From contig JAVHNS010000016.1 in the NCBI GenBank assembly GCA_036872755.1, forward strand, positions 186,001-250,000: a stretch of 64,000 nt of DNA. The letters run 5' to 3'. Made by a program: the position numbers and the translations under genes. The notes beneath the pieces were generated by a model. That model was not told where the DNA came from and ran no database searches. It saw only the letters and a program-made list of their open reading frames with translations. Below are positions 45,101 through 54,529 of the stretch, one piece after another (positions within the stretch are counted from its first letter, which is position 1; each line of letters starts with the position of its first letter). The stretch is from Orbilia blumenaviensis (Eukaryota > Ascomycota > Orbiliomycetes > Orbiliales > Orbiliaceae).

Positions 45101-47443
45101 TGTCAAGGATGTTTCTCGGGTTTGTAGCAGCGTGGAAGTCTCTTGGATTCTTGCGTCCTGTTGGCTCAACTCTTGTTCCCGGACAGCTAGTGAGTTAAAC
45201 CGCTCCTGGAGTTCGGTTTCTTTCTGGAGTGAATGGGCCTCGCGAGTAGATATCACAGATGCACTCTCATTCAAGGCGGTGTCTCGCTCATCCAAGATTT
45301 TTTCACGGTCGGAAACAGCGGCTAACGACGCTGCAACTTTGTTCTCATGCTCCTCGATAGTCTGCCGCCGACCGTCCAGGTCTGATTCTTGTGTCCTGCA
45401 AGAAGCCTCGCGTTCAACCAGAGAGGTTTCCCTCTCCAACAAAGACTTTCTCAGGGACTGAAGCGAGCCCGCTTCTTCCTGGTCCTTGGACTCCCTCTGA
45501 AGCAAAGCCTCAAGCTCTTCCTGGAGACGGCGTTCCCTAATTTCAAGTTCGTCTGCCTTAGCAGTGAGCTCCTCCTCGAGTCTTCTAAGCTTCGAGGTTT
45601 CCTCGTGTATCTCGTCTCGCAGCTTGGCAATGATGGCATCTTTCTCCTGGAGCTGCTTTTCATGAGACTTGGCATCTTTCTGTTGTTGTGAAGTCAACTC
45701 GTCGATATGGCTTGAATGTTTCTGTACCTGCTCGGTTAAATTATCAATGTGTTGCTGGTTCTCATTCTTCAGGTTGAGGATGTTGGCTTCAGCATTGCTT
45801 ATCTGACTCTTCAAGTCGTCTTGAGCTTGTAAATATTGTGCCTTCAAGGTATCGGCAATTGTTGCAGCAGCCTGAAGTCTGTCCCTAAGGTCCTCTGTCT
45901 CCCCCTGACTTTCTGCGAGGCTGGACTTGAGACCCTTGATCTCGGCCTCTGACTCTGCGCGGAGAGCTTCATACAATCTATCTGCCTCGGTTTTGTTTGC
46001 CTCAAACTCTATCTTAAGAGCTTCTATTTCTTGTTTTGTAGCCTCTCGAAGGGCCTTGATGAGATCATCCCTCTCGGATATCTCGGCTTGGGCCTTCTTC
46101 GAATCGGTAGCGTGAAGTTTGTTAAGTTGGGTAATGCTCGCCTTCAATTTATCCTGCTCTTCAATACCGCTGCTAACCTGCCTTTCGAGGTCCTCTGCGA
46201 ATTCATCCGCAGCTTTCTGAAGTTTGTCGATTTCAACTTGATGCTTTTCTCTGAGTTCGGTAACGAGGGCTTCCAAATTCGAAATCGATGTGTCCTGTGA
46301 CTGCTCCTTGGCCTTAAGGCTATGAATTAAGGAATCGTAACTCTGATATTTTTCTCTAAGATCAAGAAGTTGGTGTCTGAGGATCTCGTAGAGAGGTTGT
46401 AGTTTCTGGGACAACAGCGAGTGATCGATGTCTTCTTCGTCCCCGAGTTCCTCTACTTCTTCCATGTCCTGTTCTCCAAGATCCCCTCGAACCAAATTGT
46501 AATGTTCAACTAAATACCTAGCGCACTCGTGTTCCTTCTGTGAAACAGACTGTCTAGTTTCTTCCATTTCCGAGCGCAGGCCTGCGATTTCTGAGCGTAG
46601 CTGTTCGATCAGTTGTAGCTGTTGGTTTCTAATTTCCTCGCCCGCTGCCGCATTTTCGCTGTTTTCAAGGGCGGCATAGATCTGGCCAAGTCTCTGACCA
46701 AGATCATAGCTCGTTTCCGACTCGGAGTCCGATCCAACATCGCTACGTGCATAATTCGATCCGAATATGGCAGAGAGTGTCTCCGATTTTGCGTATCTAG
46801 GGCGGGATACAGAACTTGCTGTGTCGTTATCGGCATTATCGTCCGGTCCAACGAGAGAGTATACGGATTGTCGTTTTCCATATGCCTTGCCCAGAGACGA
46901 TTGAGTCCAGTCCAAGATCGATGGGGTCCGTCTGTATTTCGAAAAAGGCTGTCGGTCCTTCCCACCCATGGGTATCATCTTAAAGAACACCTCCACATTT
47001 TCACCGGGACTGGACCGCACAGAAGCATTCCTGGGACTGTCAGCAGCTGCAGAACTGCCACGAGTGCCATTTGCATCTGAAAGGGAAGGCACTTGCAAAG
47101 AACTCGACGATTTTGATAGAGACTTATGATTGGGATTCTGATTAAGGGAGGAAGGGACAGCACAATGGCTGACTGACTCTGGGACAAAAGCGTTGTTGGG
47201 TTGAGCTGTCGTCATATTGCCGTTGCTATTGTTGTTGTTCTTCTTCTTCTCGTCCTTGCGGGTTCGAGTTGGAGTGTCGGCGTGGTCAACGATCAACGGC
47301 AGGTTGGTGTCCTCCAGCCCGGCGAAGGGAAGGAGAAGCATCCACAGCCAGTATAAAACGGTTATTCCCAGCACGGACCACAGGAAAGACGGGACGACAA
47401 CGGAAAAAAGGACGGTTAGAGAGCTCACATCCGACGGACGCAT
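42101..47443 (-). CDS. Large membrane-anchored coiled-coil protein
   Basis: Model complement(join(42101..42655,42713..47443)), 1761 aa. Start chosen at 47443 because the next residues give a membrane anchor (SSLTVLFSVVVPSFLWSVLGITVLYWLWMLLLPF, about 6-40); the frame is open further upstream to 47620 but with an unlikely peptide. Residues ~40-270 are low-complexity and polar. From ~300 to ~1590 the protein is an almost unbroken Glu/Gln/Lys/Leu coiled coil with many near-repeats (REQEL, KEREL, EEQKQ). A 57-nt intron (GTAAGT, branch ACTAAC, GGCAG) lies near the end of the coil; it has no stop and is a multiple of three. The C-terminal ~140 residues have a CHVCHMIHE motif (YCHVCHMIH) and a basic tail. 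Looks like a golgin, tether or nuclear-envelope protein; I cannot name it. Confidence 0.85.
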   Translation of the reverse strand: MRPSDVSSLTVLFSVVVPSFLWSVLGITVLYWLWMLLLPFAGLEDTNLPLIVDHADTPTRTRKDEKKKNNNNSNGNMTTAQPNNAFVPESVSHCAVPSSLNQNPNHKSLSKSSSSLQVPSLSDANGTRGSSAAADSPRNASVRSSPGENVEVFFKMIPMGGKDRQPFSKYRRTPSILDWTQSSLGKAYGKRQSVYSLVGPDDNADNDTASSVSRPRYAKSETLSAIFGSNYARSDVGSDSESETSYDLGQRLGQIYAALENSENAAAGEEIRNQQLQLIEQLRSEIAGLRSEMEETRQSVSQKEHECARYLVEHYNLVRGDLGEQDMEEVEELGDEEDIDHSLLSQKLQPLYEILRHQLLDLREKYQSYDSLIHSLKAKEQSQDTSISNLEALVTELREKHQVEIDKLQKAADEFAEDLERQVSSGIEEQDKLKASITQLNKLHATDSKKAQAEISERDDLIKALREATKQEIEALKIEFEANKTEADRLYEALRAESEAEIKGLKSSLAESQGETEDLRDRLQAAATIADTLKAQYLQAQDDLKSQISNAEANILNLKNENQQHIDNLTEQVQKHSSHIDELTSQQQKDAKSHEKQLQEKDAIIAKLRDEIHEETSKLRRLEEELTAKADELEIRERRLQEELEALLQRESKDQEEAGSLQSLRKSLLERETSLVEREASCRTQESDLDGRRQTIEEHENKVAASLAAVSDREKILDERDTALNESASVISTREAHSLQKETELQERFNSLAVREQELSQQDARIQETSTLLQTRETSLTTLEATITQRSEEISSIEREIEAKQASLSTRETELTQQQDTLSHREERLAVEESRISEKESTLVSQEESLAARAEGLKVQEIALATDQSEFASRTAEIEQLKQKVESDQLALEAATAELDISRAELAERTTSLSSREEESKTQQRKLAEEAQELERRSDDLRSQETQLKERMAAEAESLESRQHDIEHQSQKIVQQQRSIDEEKQSLQQERSALEEQRREIDESKRVIAQDQEAAAAEKLALDSLRRDLEEQIQSLAARKQELEQQDQTLSQGRQVLDQDKHDFSTQKEAFEQDRKEFENLKRDIEVQKHHLEEQKQGLEERVATIESKNQELIEREQALEEKVSFETAQLELQNQKLHEQQTSIGQQQEELSVKECDLEKRTQTLESDTKVLASQQAELELRKQTLDSTEEGLKGRVLEHEKCVQDQQIAINSKQEELKGLEDALNNRQSELDQQKADQESKLGEKSLSLSKLEEDLQVRIREHNDDIQQHQSQLKVRDDELSTLEGNIRTRQDDVATKERQLKELDDTLNRRAAEQETAFKERDDTLQQKHQDIVSKESQLRGLEDDLKKRVSDHENTFTLQHQELEVREKDILTKSQEVEARVAKLDEQDKNLKALAVELTTRGETLSAQEDRVKNQKQELETKEKELLGKSEALESEKTSLNAKSRQLGNLEDELNARSRQLEDAEKAHEEKVSSASKRNEDDSAEQEARLKELNHLQSCLDKQEKDQKLAQDEISTKQKELAERENEMNQRQSELDALKTKLMLAMEELRKAESRPSTAGYSLSEIPDASSIVSTLLNNYLNSRYDTNKWQNLTARSSRSNMQEDRTPLAASDTSVPAIAVNEPKVQYENQSATSSSGGDMTRPSTGASHFSYSQTSVTSSRNDQATTSGSIRPPSGYSTVGSIVEDPRYCHVCHMIHEVPPTTGKHSYRHNKLHKSQPVKRSVFEAFKETNKSLGINVQNAEEKRKRKHRSFPTWIDQEVFKHNHDGSPKNKTK
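42656..42712 (-). other. In-frame 57-nt intron of the coiled-coil gene
   Basis: Read on the minus strand: donor GTAAGT, branch-like TACTAAC 14 nt before the acceptor, end GGCAG. It begins and ends in phase 0 and holds 19 sense codons with no stop, so retention would insert 19 residues without breaking the frame. Gene callers that ignore splicing will report a protein 19 residues too long. Confidence 0.8.
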
Positions 47444-49405
47444 TTTCGATACTAAGAGATGGCGTGAACAGGGCTCGGAGAGACGAGAATTTAAGAAAAT
47501 CTCTCTCGGTCTGGTCCTTTCTCCTGCCTTGCAATCTAAATCGCAGTCCCACGATCCCTCACAAGGGAAAGTGTGCAATCGGGTGTGATGGTACGCTCCA
47601 CTTCCACCTGGCTGTCTCACCCCGGTCGAAATTAAGTGACGCCCAGTCGAAGTTCGGGGCTTGCTCAGCTTTGCTCAGCTGGCTCGGCTCGGGTCAAGCG
47701 ACATTGTTCCCCCCCCAAAAATCGATTAAATCTAGCTGAGGGCTGGATGTCGACGGCATCTCATTCCAACTTTGTGGCTGATCAATTCCGTTTGTGCACT
47801 GCGGTTACATACATATACCCGTCCAGCTATTCCTGAGTGCGCGAGAGGTGGTGGGAAGCCTTTGACTCCTGCAGAAAACAGGTTATCCCGCAATTTTTCA
47901 GGTCTTGATGCCTTTGTTCTAACGTTCTGGCCACTGGCCGGCGTATGGATCGGGTATCGGAACCAATCCTTCAGCTCGGGTTCCAGTACAATCAGATGGC
48001 AAATTCGTCTTCCAGAGGCACCGATTGTCAAGGCCGCATCTAAGCACGATCAAGGTCCCCACCCCTCGGATTCCGTACCAGGAACCAGATTGATTGTTCG
48101 ATTGAAGGGCACAAGGCTTCTATGCAGATATAGCCTTCCACCGCACCCTAGCTATACACCATCTTAATATTGAATCATTCGGCAGAAAATTCCAATCATT
48201 TGCCTCTCCAATCAGAAATCTGCAGGTCTATCTCACATTTTTTGATGCAGATAAACTTCATTGCCCTACACCCCCTCGCTAAAAAAATAAAATAAAAAAG
48301 GCGAGGCTGTTACCGACGACACACCCCAAATCTCAGTTTTCAATTGCCTCATATGATATCCCTCTCCTCCCCAGGCGTGGGGCATCGGAAAAACAACGAG
48401 ACCCCAACCAATCATGTTTTGCACACCACAATCTCGTGATGGAATTGGACAATCGGAACCAGTTTGGAAGAATGCCCCACGGCAGCCGTAACCCTACGGA
48501 AGCGTTCTCCTGCCGGGCTTGCAGATGGCAGAGGGTCGGGAATTCCGAGTGTGAGATTAGCGCCAAAACCAAGACAAGTTTCGCCTTCCCAGGTAGCTCC
48601 TAGATACAAAAAACTTTGACAAACCGTCTATGGAAAGAAAGAAAAACCTCAACGGTGTGAAGCATGGATAACGAAAATGGACTATCTTGAAACAGCAGTA
48701 GGGCTAGTTTGGAAGCAAAAAAAAACACGCCGATGCCGGGCAAATCCGGGATTTGTTATAAGAGGTTGGCGGTTGGCCAGTTCACCTGTTGACAGTTGTC
48801 AAGACGTTGCACGACGTCAAAAAAAAAGCGGCCTGTCATATGCATTTATCCCTCTACCCCTCCAACCAAAATTTGACGCACGACACTCTTCATTCTCTCA
48901 TTCCCCGCCGCCGGCCGGCCAGAATATCGGACTTCTAGGGTAAGGAGCTCGCCAAACAGTCTTGTAACGCCAAAAGGGATTTGGAGGCTCGATATTTTCA
49001 CGCCAACCCGATCCAAGATTCCAACGTCAACGCATATAAAATTTTCCAGCGACAATTCACACGGCATGAATCTAAAGCCTTTATGCATCGAAGCTTCCAT
49101 AAATTTTGGTATAGACTATATTTAAACGAGGTTTCAGAGCGTATATACCCACGTGTATCATATTAAATCGGGCGAATGCAGTGAAGGTTGACAACATCAG
49201 ACGACGTTGTATCATGCAGGCGTACATTGGCGTACATGAGAATATAAGCAGGGATTCTAGACGCAGTATGCACGACGTTACCAGACTATGATACATGGCC
49301 GCTTCGGACTATACATATAGTCAAGTATATCCATTGCATTTAATCACTACCCCTCTTTTAGAAGAAAAAAAATTTACAAAACGAAAATGATCGAATTTCG
49401 CGATA
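47444..49405. other. Intergenic, coiled-coil gene promoter side
   Basis: 2 kb, contains the leader of the coiled-coil gene and the 3' flank of the next minus-strand gene. Frames at 47.7-48.2, 48.3-48.6 and 48.8-49.1 kb overlap on both strands and carry no motif. An A-rich stretch lies at about 48281-48300. Confidence 0.5.
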
Positions 49406-50348
49406 TTAAGTAAAAACGTCTAAAGGAAGATACTCTGGGAATGTCCCGTTCCCAGTAGTAACCCAGTTCGGATCGCCACGCCAGTTTCCGCAACCTTCCG
49501 CATCCCTAGAAGCCATTACCTCCCATTTATCTTCGGACCAGCTAGTCCAAGTAACGTAGCTTTGGCTGATTAATTCCGCGTTTTGTTGTGATTCTGGATC
49601 CGTGCAAATTCGGCGCCCGTTTTCCCAGATTCCTCTAAGATATTTAGAATCAAGCTCTACCGCTACGCCCATCTCCCATACCATCCTACCAACATCGTAG
49701 CCGTAGAGAGTAACCGTCTCCTCGATATCATCCCGATGGTTACATATGCTAACTGTAGCATTGATCGGTGCATAACAGAATACCGGAAAGCATGGGCTTC
49801 CAGGATCAGTTGACTGTGATTTGAAAATCAACTGACTATTTTCCAATTGCCACATCATATAACGTCCCGTAACTTTTATTTCCGATGGAGAAAGCCCATC
49901 CACCGTGCGCGCTTTATTTTGACACCCGTAAACCTGGTGGGGCCCATGCGGGGGTCGGAGCCAGCGGTCGTATTTACGTTTACTCGGGTCGAAATCATCA
50001 TTTGATGGTGGTGGTGGTGGGGCATCATGATTTTCGGGAGGGATTACTGCAGGGGGGTCATCGTCTTCGGGAGGGATATTATTTCGCTTCCAGATACTGA
50101 GTTTTCGGTGTTCGCCTTTGAGCGGATGGCCTACATGCTTATCCAAAGCACGATTATAATCACCAAGGATGTTGGTGGAACTAGGCGGAATACTCGAGGA
50201 GGTAGAAGCCTGCGCGGGTCAAGCAGTGATTAACTTGACTATAATATGGACGTTATATATGTACTACTGACGAAATGCTCACCCCACTTTCACATAAAGT
50301 CGATTTTGTCCAAACGAGTAGGCCCAGAAGCCAATACTTAAGTTCCAT
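49406..50348 (-). CDS. Secreted protein of unknown function, 289 aa
   Basis: Model complement(join(49406..50209,50283..50348)), one 73-nt intron (GTGAGC...GCAG), phase 0. Exon 1 is exactly a signal peptide (MELKYWLLGLLVWTKSTLC, then ESG). Exon 2 begins with a Ser/Thr/Pro linker, then a Pro/Asp-rich low-complexity stretch (PPEDDDPPAVIPPENHDAPPPPP). From about residue 130 there is a folded part with several Cys (YGCQNK, SPCFPVFCYAP, SICNHRDD, RRICTDPES, EGCGNWRG), probably disulfide-bonded. The core is Trp-rich (MMWQLEN, RMVWEMGV, GIWENGR, TWTSWSEDKW). No family recognised. Candidate effector-like secreted protein. Confidence 0.75.
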
Positions 50349-51841
50349 AGCTTTTAGCTAAACCTTGTGACCATGCATGTAATACCAAGCAGGACTTCTC
50401 GGAACCTAAACATTCGCCGATATCAGTCTACTGCACCTGCCTAGATACGACCTTTCCACTTTTCCCTTTTCCCTCATACCGGAGGTAGCTACGTAATGTT
50501 CGTGCTGAGTAAGCCGATCGATAAAATTTCCTTGTAATTGCTAGTCCAGACGTCCTCCGAACCTTTAGAGCTATCGCTTGATCTAAAGCGGAATACAAGT
50601 TGAAGTCCAATATCATATATGCGTACAAATTGCCCAAGTGTCCGAGCGAGCCTATGTTTAATTTTTAAGAGAACGCGTAGGCGCAACCAAAACTAAGGGG
50701 AACGGCATTCTTAAGTATACCAAGATATTAGCACAGCCCCGTGCACATGTACAATACTCGAGATCCGGGTCTGTGGTATCAAAATGAGTGCCATCACATA
50801 TGCCGTGCCATAAACCCAACATACGTCTACTTGTTGAATATATGTGTTTTATAAGGCAAAAGTAAAACCCTGACGTTTCAAAGGTTTCCTGGTCAAATCA
50901 ATGTTGGTTTGATTGCTGCATTTACTCTGAAAGTATTTTATGGCTAGGGCTGTAGAGCCACGCTACAATACCTTGAGCCTTGGGTTCAACTGAGATTGAT
51001 ATTATGATTGATTAGAAGCGCATATATTCAAGAGCTAAGAATCAGCAAGGCATTATATTACTATGTTGAAAGGATGTTAGCATGTTGCGTAGCAAAAGTA
51101 TTAGTTTATATAATATTTATCGTAGTTTTTGATACTACGAGGGATATCAATGCCTGTTTACCTACCTGTTGCTTACCATCTCACGATCTAACAACTCTGG
51201 TCTGCACATGTATGCACACGTAATATATGCGCCGCCCAAAATTTACAACTCCTATACATACGGATAAGAGCATATCCAGGGAGACTATATAATCGGCCTC
51301 TACACTTACTCAAGTCAATGGTTTGTATGGCAAAGTTTCATCCAACTTTAAGCAACCTGTATGCCCGTACTAGTACTCGTACTCAGCAATGCAACTGTCG
51401 AAAGCCGAAGGCACAACAAACATCGGCAAACGCACGTCGTATCCAGACCTAATCGGGAAATTTCTCAATTCGGTTGAGCCGCGAAAATGCAACATGATCG
51501 CTAGTAAGTTGCGTTGTACCGAAAACATGGATCTTTGCTCCGGACCAAACGGATAGCTCTCGATAGGTTCGAGAGGCTGACTCGGGAAATCCTCTCTCGG
51601 CCTCGAAATATGGGCTCCATCGAATTTTTTGATTGCGCAAATTAATCAACGAGGGCGTAAAGCTGCATGTTAAGTTCGAACTGCAAACGTTAAATAACTC
51701 TCGCACTATGACACGGCCGGCCCACGCCTTTTGCGAGAGGAGTATTGCTGGTAGACCTTTCGACTTTTCACCGAAGAGTTACCATATGAACGATATATAC
51801 ACGATATATACATGTTGTGCACCGGGGGCTAATAAGAAGAG
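50349..51841. other. Divergent intergenic
   Basis: 1.5 kb between two divergently transcribed secreted-protein genes. AT-rich; frames at 50.4-50.7, 51.0-51.2 and 51.4-51.8 kb lack motifs. No gene supported. Confidence 0.45.
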
Positions 51842-53247
51842 ATGAGGATCTTGCTGTTCTCTGCGAGCTTCGTGCTACCGAGCTTGATTGCAATTCTAAC
51901 GAGTACCAGATTGTAAGTTGATCGCAGGGAGGCTATTCGTGGTCTTATTCCAAGAATCGATGTTTTGAACTTGCATAGCATGTGGTAATGGGCATATATA
52001 TGCGAGTTAGAGTATAGTTGAGATAACTTATATGAAAATTATGGTTGACCCGCTATTCTTCCTTTCTTAGAGTTTACTCGCAAACCATCCTCATACCGCT
52101 CAAGCCTTACTGGAGAATCTTCCTAGCCGATAACGAAGCATACCTCGATGGAATAGTTAAAAATCTCAAATTGATTACCAAGAACGAGAAGGGCCGATGC
52201 CCGATTCAACTGCCCAAAGGCCCTGGACTGCCTGCGGGGCCATCGGAACTGTCAATAGGGTTTTTGCTGGGAGCGGTTAACAGGGCAGGGAACGATCTCC
52301 AACGACTCAGCGTCCAAGCACAAGAAAGGTTAAAGGAAAAACCAGATGACCCAGCTGGAATATCACTTATCAGGGATAATGGTTTCAATTCGGTCGACGA
52401 CGTACTGAGCGCGGCGCAAAGGATGAGGGGCTATGTTGGGATCTTCCTGAAGCATACATTAGTTCTTCAAAACTTTTTAGATTGGGTAAAAAAACCTATA
52501 GAGGCAGACGAAAATAACGAGCTTCTGAAATACATCTACAATGCGACTATGCTATCAGTTCTACCAGGGGTGATACCAGGCACAACGACCAAGACCGCGG
52601 TTGTAGAACTTGATATGAATGAGAAGGACGATTTTATAGCAAGATTTTTAGAAATAAGGGATAATCTTGAGGCTGCAGCATATCGCCAGGCCGATGATGC
52701 AATAGCATGGGGCGGTTCGCTCGGTTTGCCCATGCACACATCTGCCAGGCTGTTTCCCGAAGGGCCTTGGGCGCAACGCGATACCATGTCGGTGATGTAT
52801 CGGATTGACGTCTTCTTCAGATGCTGGTTGAAGCCAATACAAAAGATAATATGGAACCTCAAAAAATTGACCCCCCCGCCTGAAGTTCAATTTGGCCTCG
52901 AATTACAGAGTAGGCCCGAAGGGAATCCGATGACTGGAGAATTAGAGGGTTGGGACTGGGAACACGGCACCGACAATTTCCCAGGACTGCTGAAAGGAGG
53001 GCCAAAATCGGGGCCAAGTACTCAATCTGATATCTCTACAACGCCAGTGGAGGCTGCGGATGGAGACGCTGCGCCGGGCGACTTTACAGTTCATTATGTT
53101 GATCCAGATCATCCACTTCCAGGACTGCCTGGCAACAATGTGTTGCCCTTGAACGGGGGCGCACAGGTAAGCAGCCCAGACACTAGTTCCATGCTGTCTG
53201 AGTCTGCAGGCCAAGTCGAGGAAGAGGTGGGAGATGAATCGGACTAG
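51842..53247 (+). CDS. Secreted protein of unknown function, 415 aa (or 460 aa by an alternative 3' splice)
   Basis: Model join(51842..51912,52071..53247). Exon 1 is a signal peptide (MRILLFSASFVLPSLIAILTS); intron of 158 nt (GTAAGT...CTTAG) rebuilds a Leu codon and continues with VYSQTILIPLKPYWRIF. The middle part is helical (LKLITKNEKGRCPIQLP, FIARFLEIRDNLEAAAYRQADDAIAWGG, VMYRIDVFFRCWLKPIQKIIWNLKK). The C-terminus is Pro/Gly-rich, polar and acidic. A second structure is possible: the GTAAGC at 53167 joined to the acceptor ending at 53247 opens a third exon 53248-53463 in frame, replacing the acidic end by a 71-residue Gly/Asn-rich tail. I recognise no family. Confidence 0.7.
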
Positions 53248-53463
53248 GGCCGCTCTTGGAAAATGAGATTGGACAAGAAAATAATCTCGACGGTTCCGTA
53301 TCCAGTTCCGATTAGTCAAAACGGACTATCTCAAGGGGGCGGAGGCAATATAATGGCGAATAACCCGAATTTAGGACCGTCCATCGAAAATACGGTTCCA
53401 AACGTAGCACCGACTCGTCGACGTGGGGAGACAAGCTCCGATAGTGGCGGGAGCACAGCTTAG
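53248..53463 (+). CDS. Possible alternative last exon of the 51.8-kb secreted protein
   Basis: If spliced from donor 53167 (CAG|GTAAGC) to the CTAG just before 53248, the frame runs from GRSWKMRLDKK through a Gly/Asn/Pro-rich tail (SQNGLSQGGGGNIMANN) to the stop at 53463. The 81-nt intron contains the stop codon of the unspliced form at its very 3' end. The low-complexity protein-like tail and exact phase match make it credible. Otherwise this is 3' untranslated sequence. Confidence 0.4.
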   Translation, partial: GRSWKMRLDKKIISTVPYPVPISQNGLSQGGGGNIMANNPNLGPSIENTVPNVAPTRRRGETSSDSGGSTA

Positions 53464-54529
53464 AGTACTCTATTCAAGTTGCAACCTGCCTATTAGTTCG
53501 ATACTATAGTTTCAGCCCTAATGTACCAACCAATCCTTTAGCTGCCATCACTCTCTAGCTTGTGGGTGCGTTTAGGGTCCCGGTTTCAGTATACTCTCTA
53601 ATTTAAACAGAGAAGGTTGGCGCGCCGAGCAGTGTCAACAAAATAATACTAAATGCGACCAATAAATTGACCTTCTGACTAAGTAACTATTAAATGTAAC
53701 CATAGTATGACTACAAACTACATAGGTACTGGTATACGAAGGGATTTAAATTTTGGTATCGTAGCCAATTTAGTTTCTGGCAAATTTCGAGCCGGGAGAC
53801 GACGATATATATGTACTCCTTGTCATAACAGCGCCGATAGTGTTGGGGGGATAGGTACGAAGGGCTACCCAAGTACTCGGATTTTATAAATTCTAAAGGT
53901 GCCCAAGCTCAGCTGGCCTTCCTGTTTCTCTTTTATTTTCTTCCCTGCAGCGAACTATTAAATCAATTTTAAGATCTTAGGATGAGCATATAAGTGCCTT
54001 TTAAAGGAAAGTGGGATGCAGCTCTCATTTTAGTTGTTGTGAGGAATTTCAGTCTTTTCGGACGATTATTTCTGCAAGGGGCACATTTCTAGATTACTCC
54101 TTTCTCCGGGACATAAAAAAGGACGACACCATCAATTGATCAAGGTTTCCTGCCCTCATGATCGACGTCATGGCTCGGGAATATCTGGAAATACCATTCC
54201 TTTCTCGTCGGCATTTGGGGACCAGGTTCGGTGGGAATTCGAGTGACATTTTATAAGATATGCCATGCATTATGCCCAGAGCCAATTCCTATACTTACAA
54301 AAGCCAACAGGGGAACACTGCTGGTATACTTTCCTGCAATGCACCTATTTCCTTGTGTCTACGAGGCTTTAGATATGTTTTGACAGATTCTATTGCTTTT
54401 ATCTTTACATCTTTGCATTTAATTCTATTTTTATCTTTTGATTTCACTCGTTCGTTATTTTTGCGCATCGTCGATTTATCCATATTTGTATATTTTCAGC
54501 CGTCGCTCCAGCTGTGCTGTTGATACAAG
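53464..54529. other. Intergenic
   Basis: 1.07 kb, AT-rich, with pyrimidine-rich sequence just before the next start (54350-54520). No gene seen. Confidence 0.5.
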
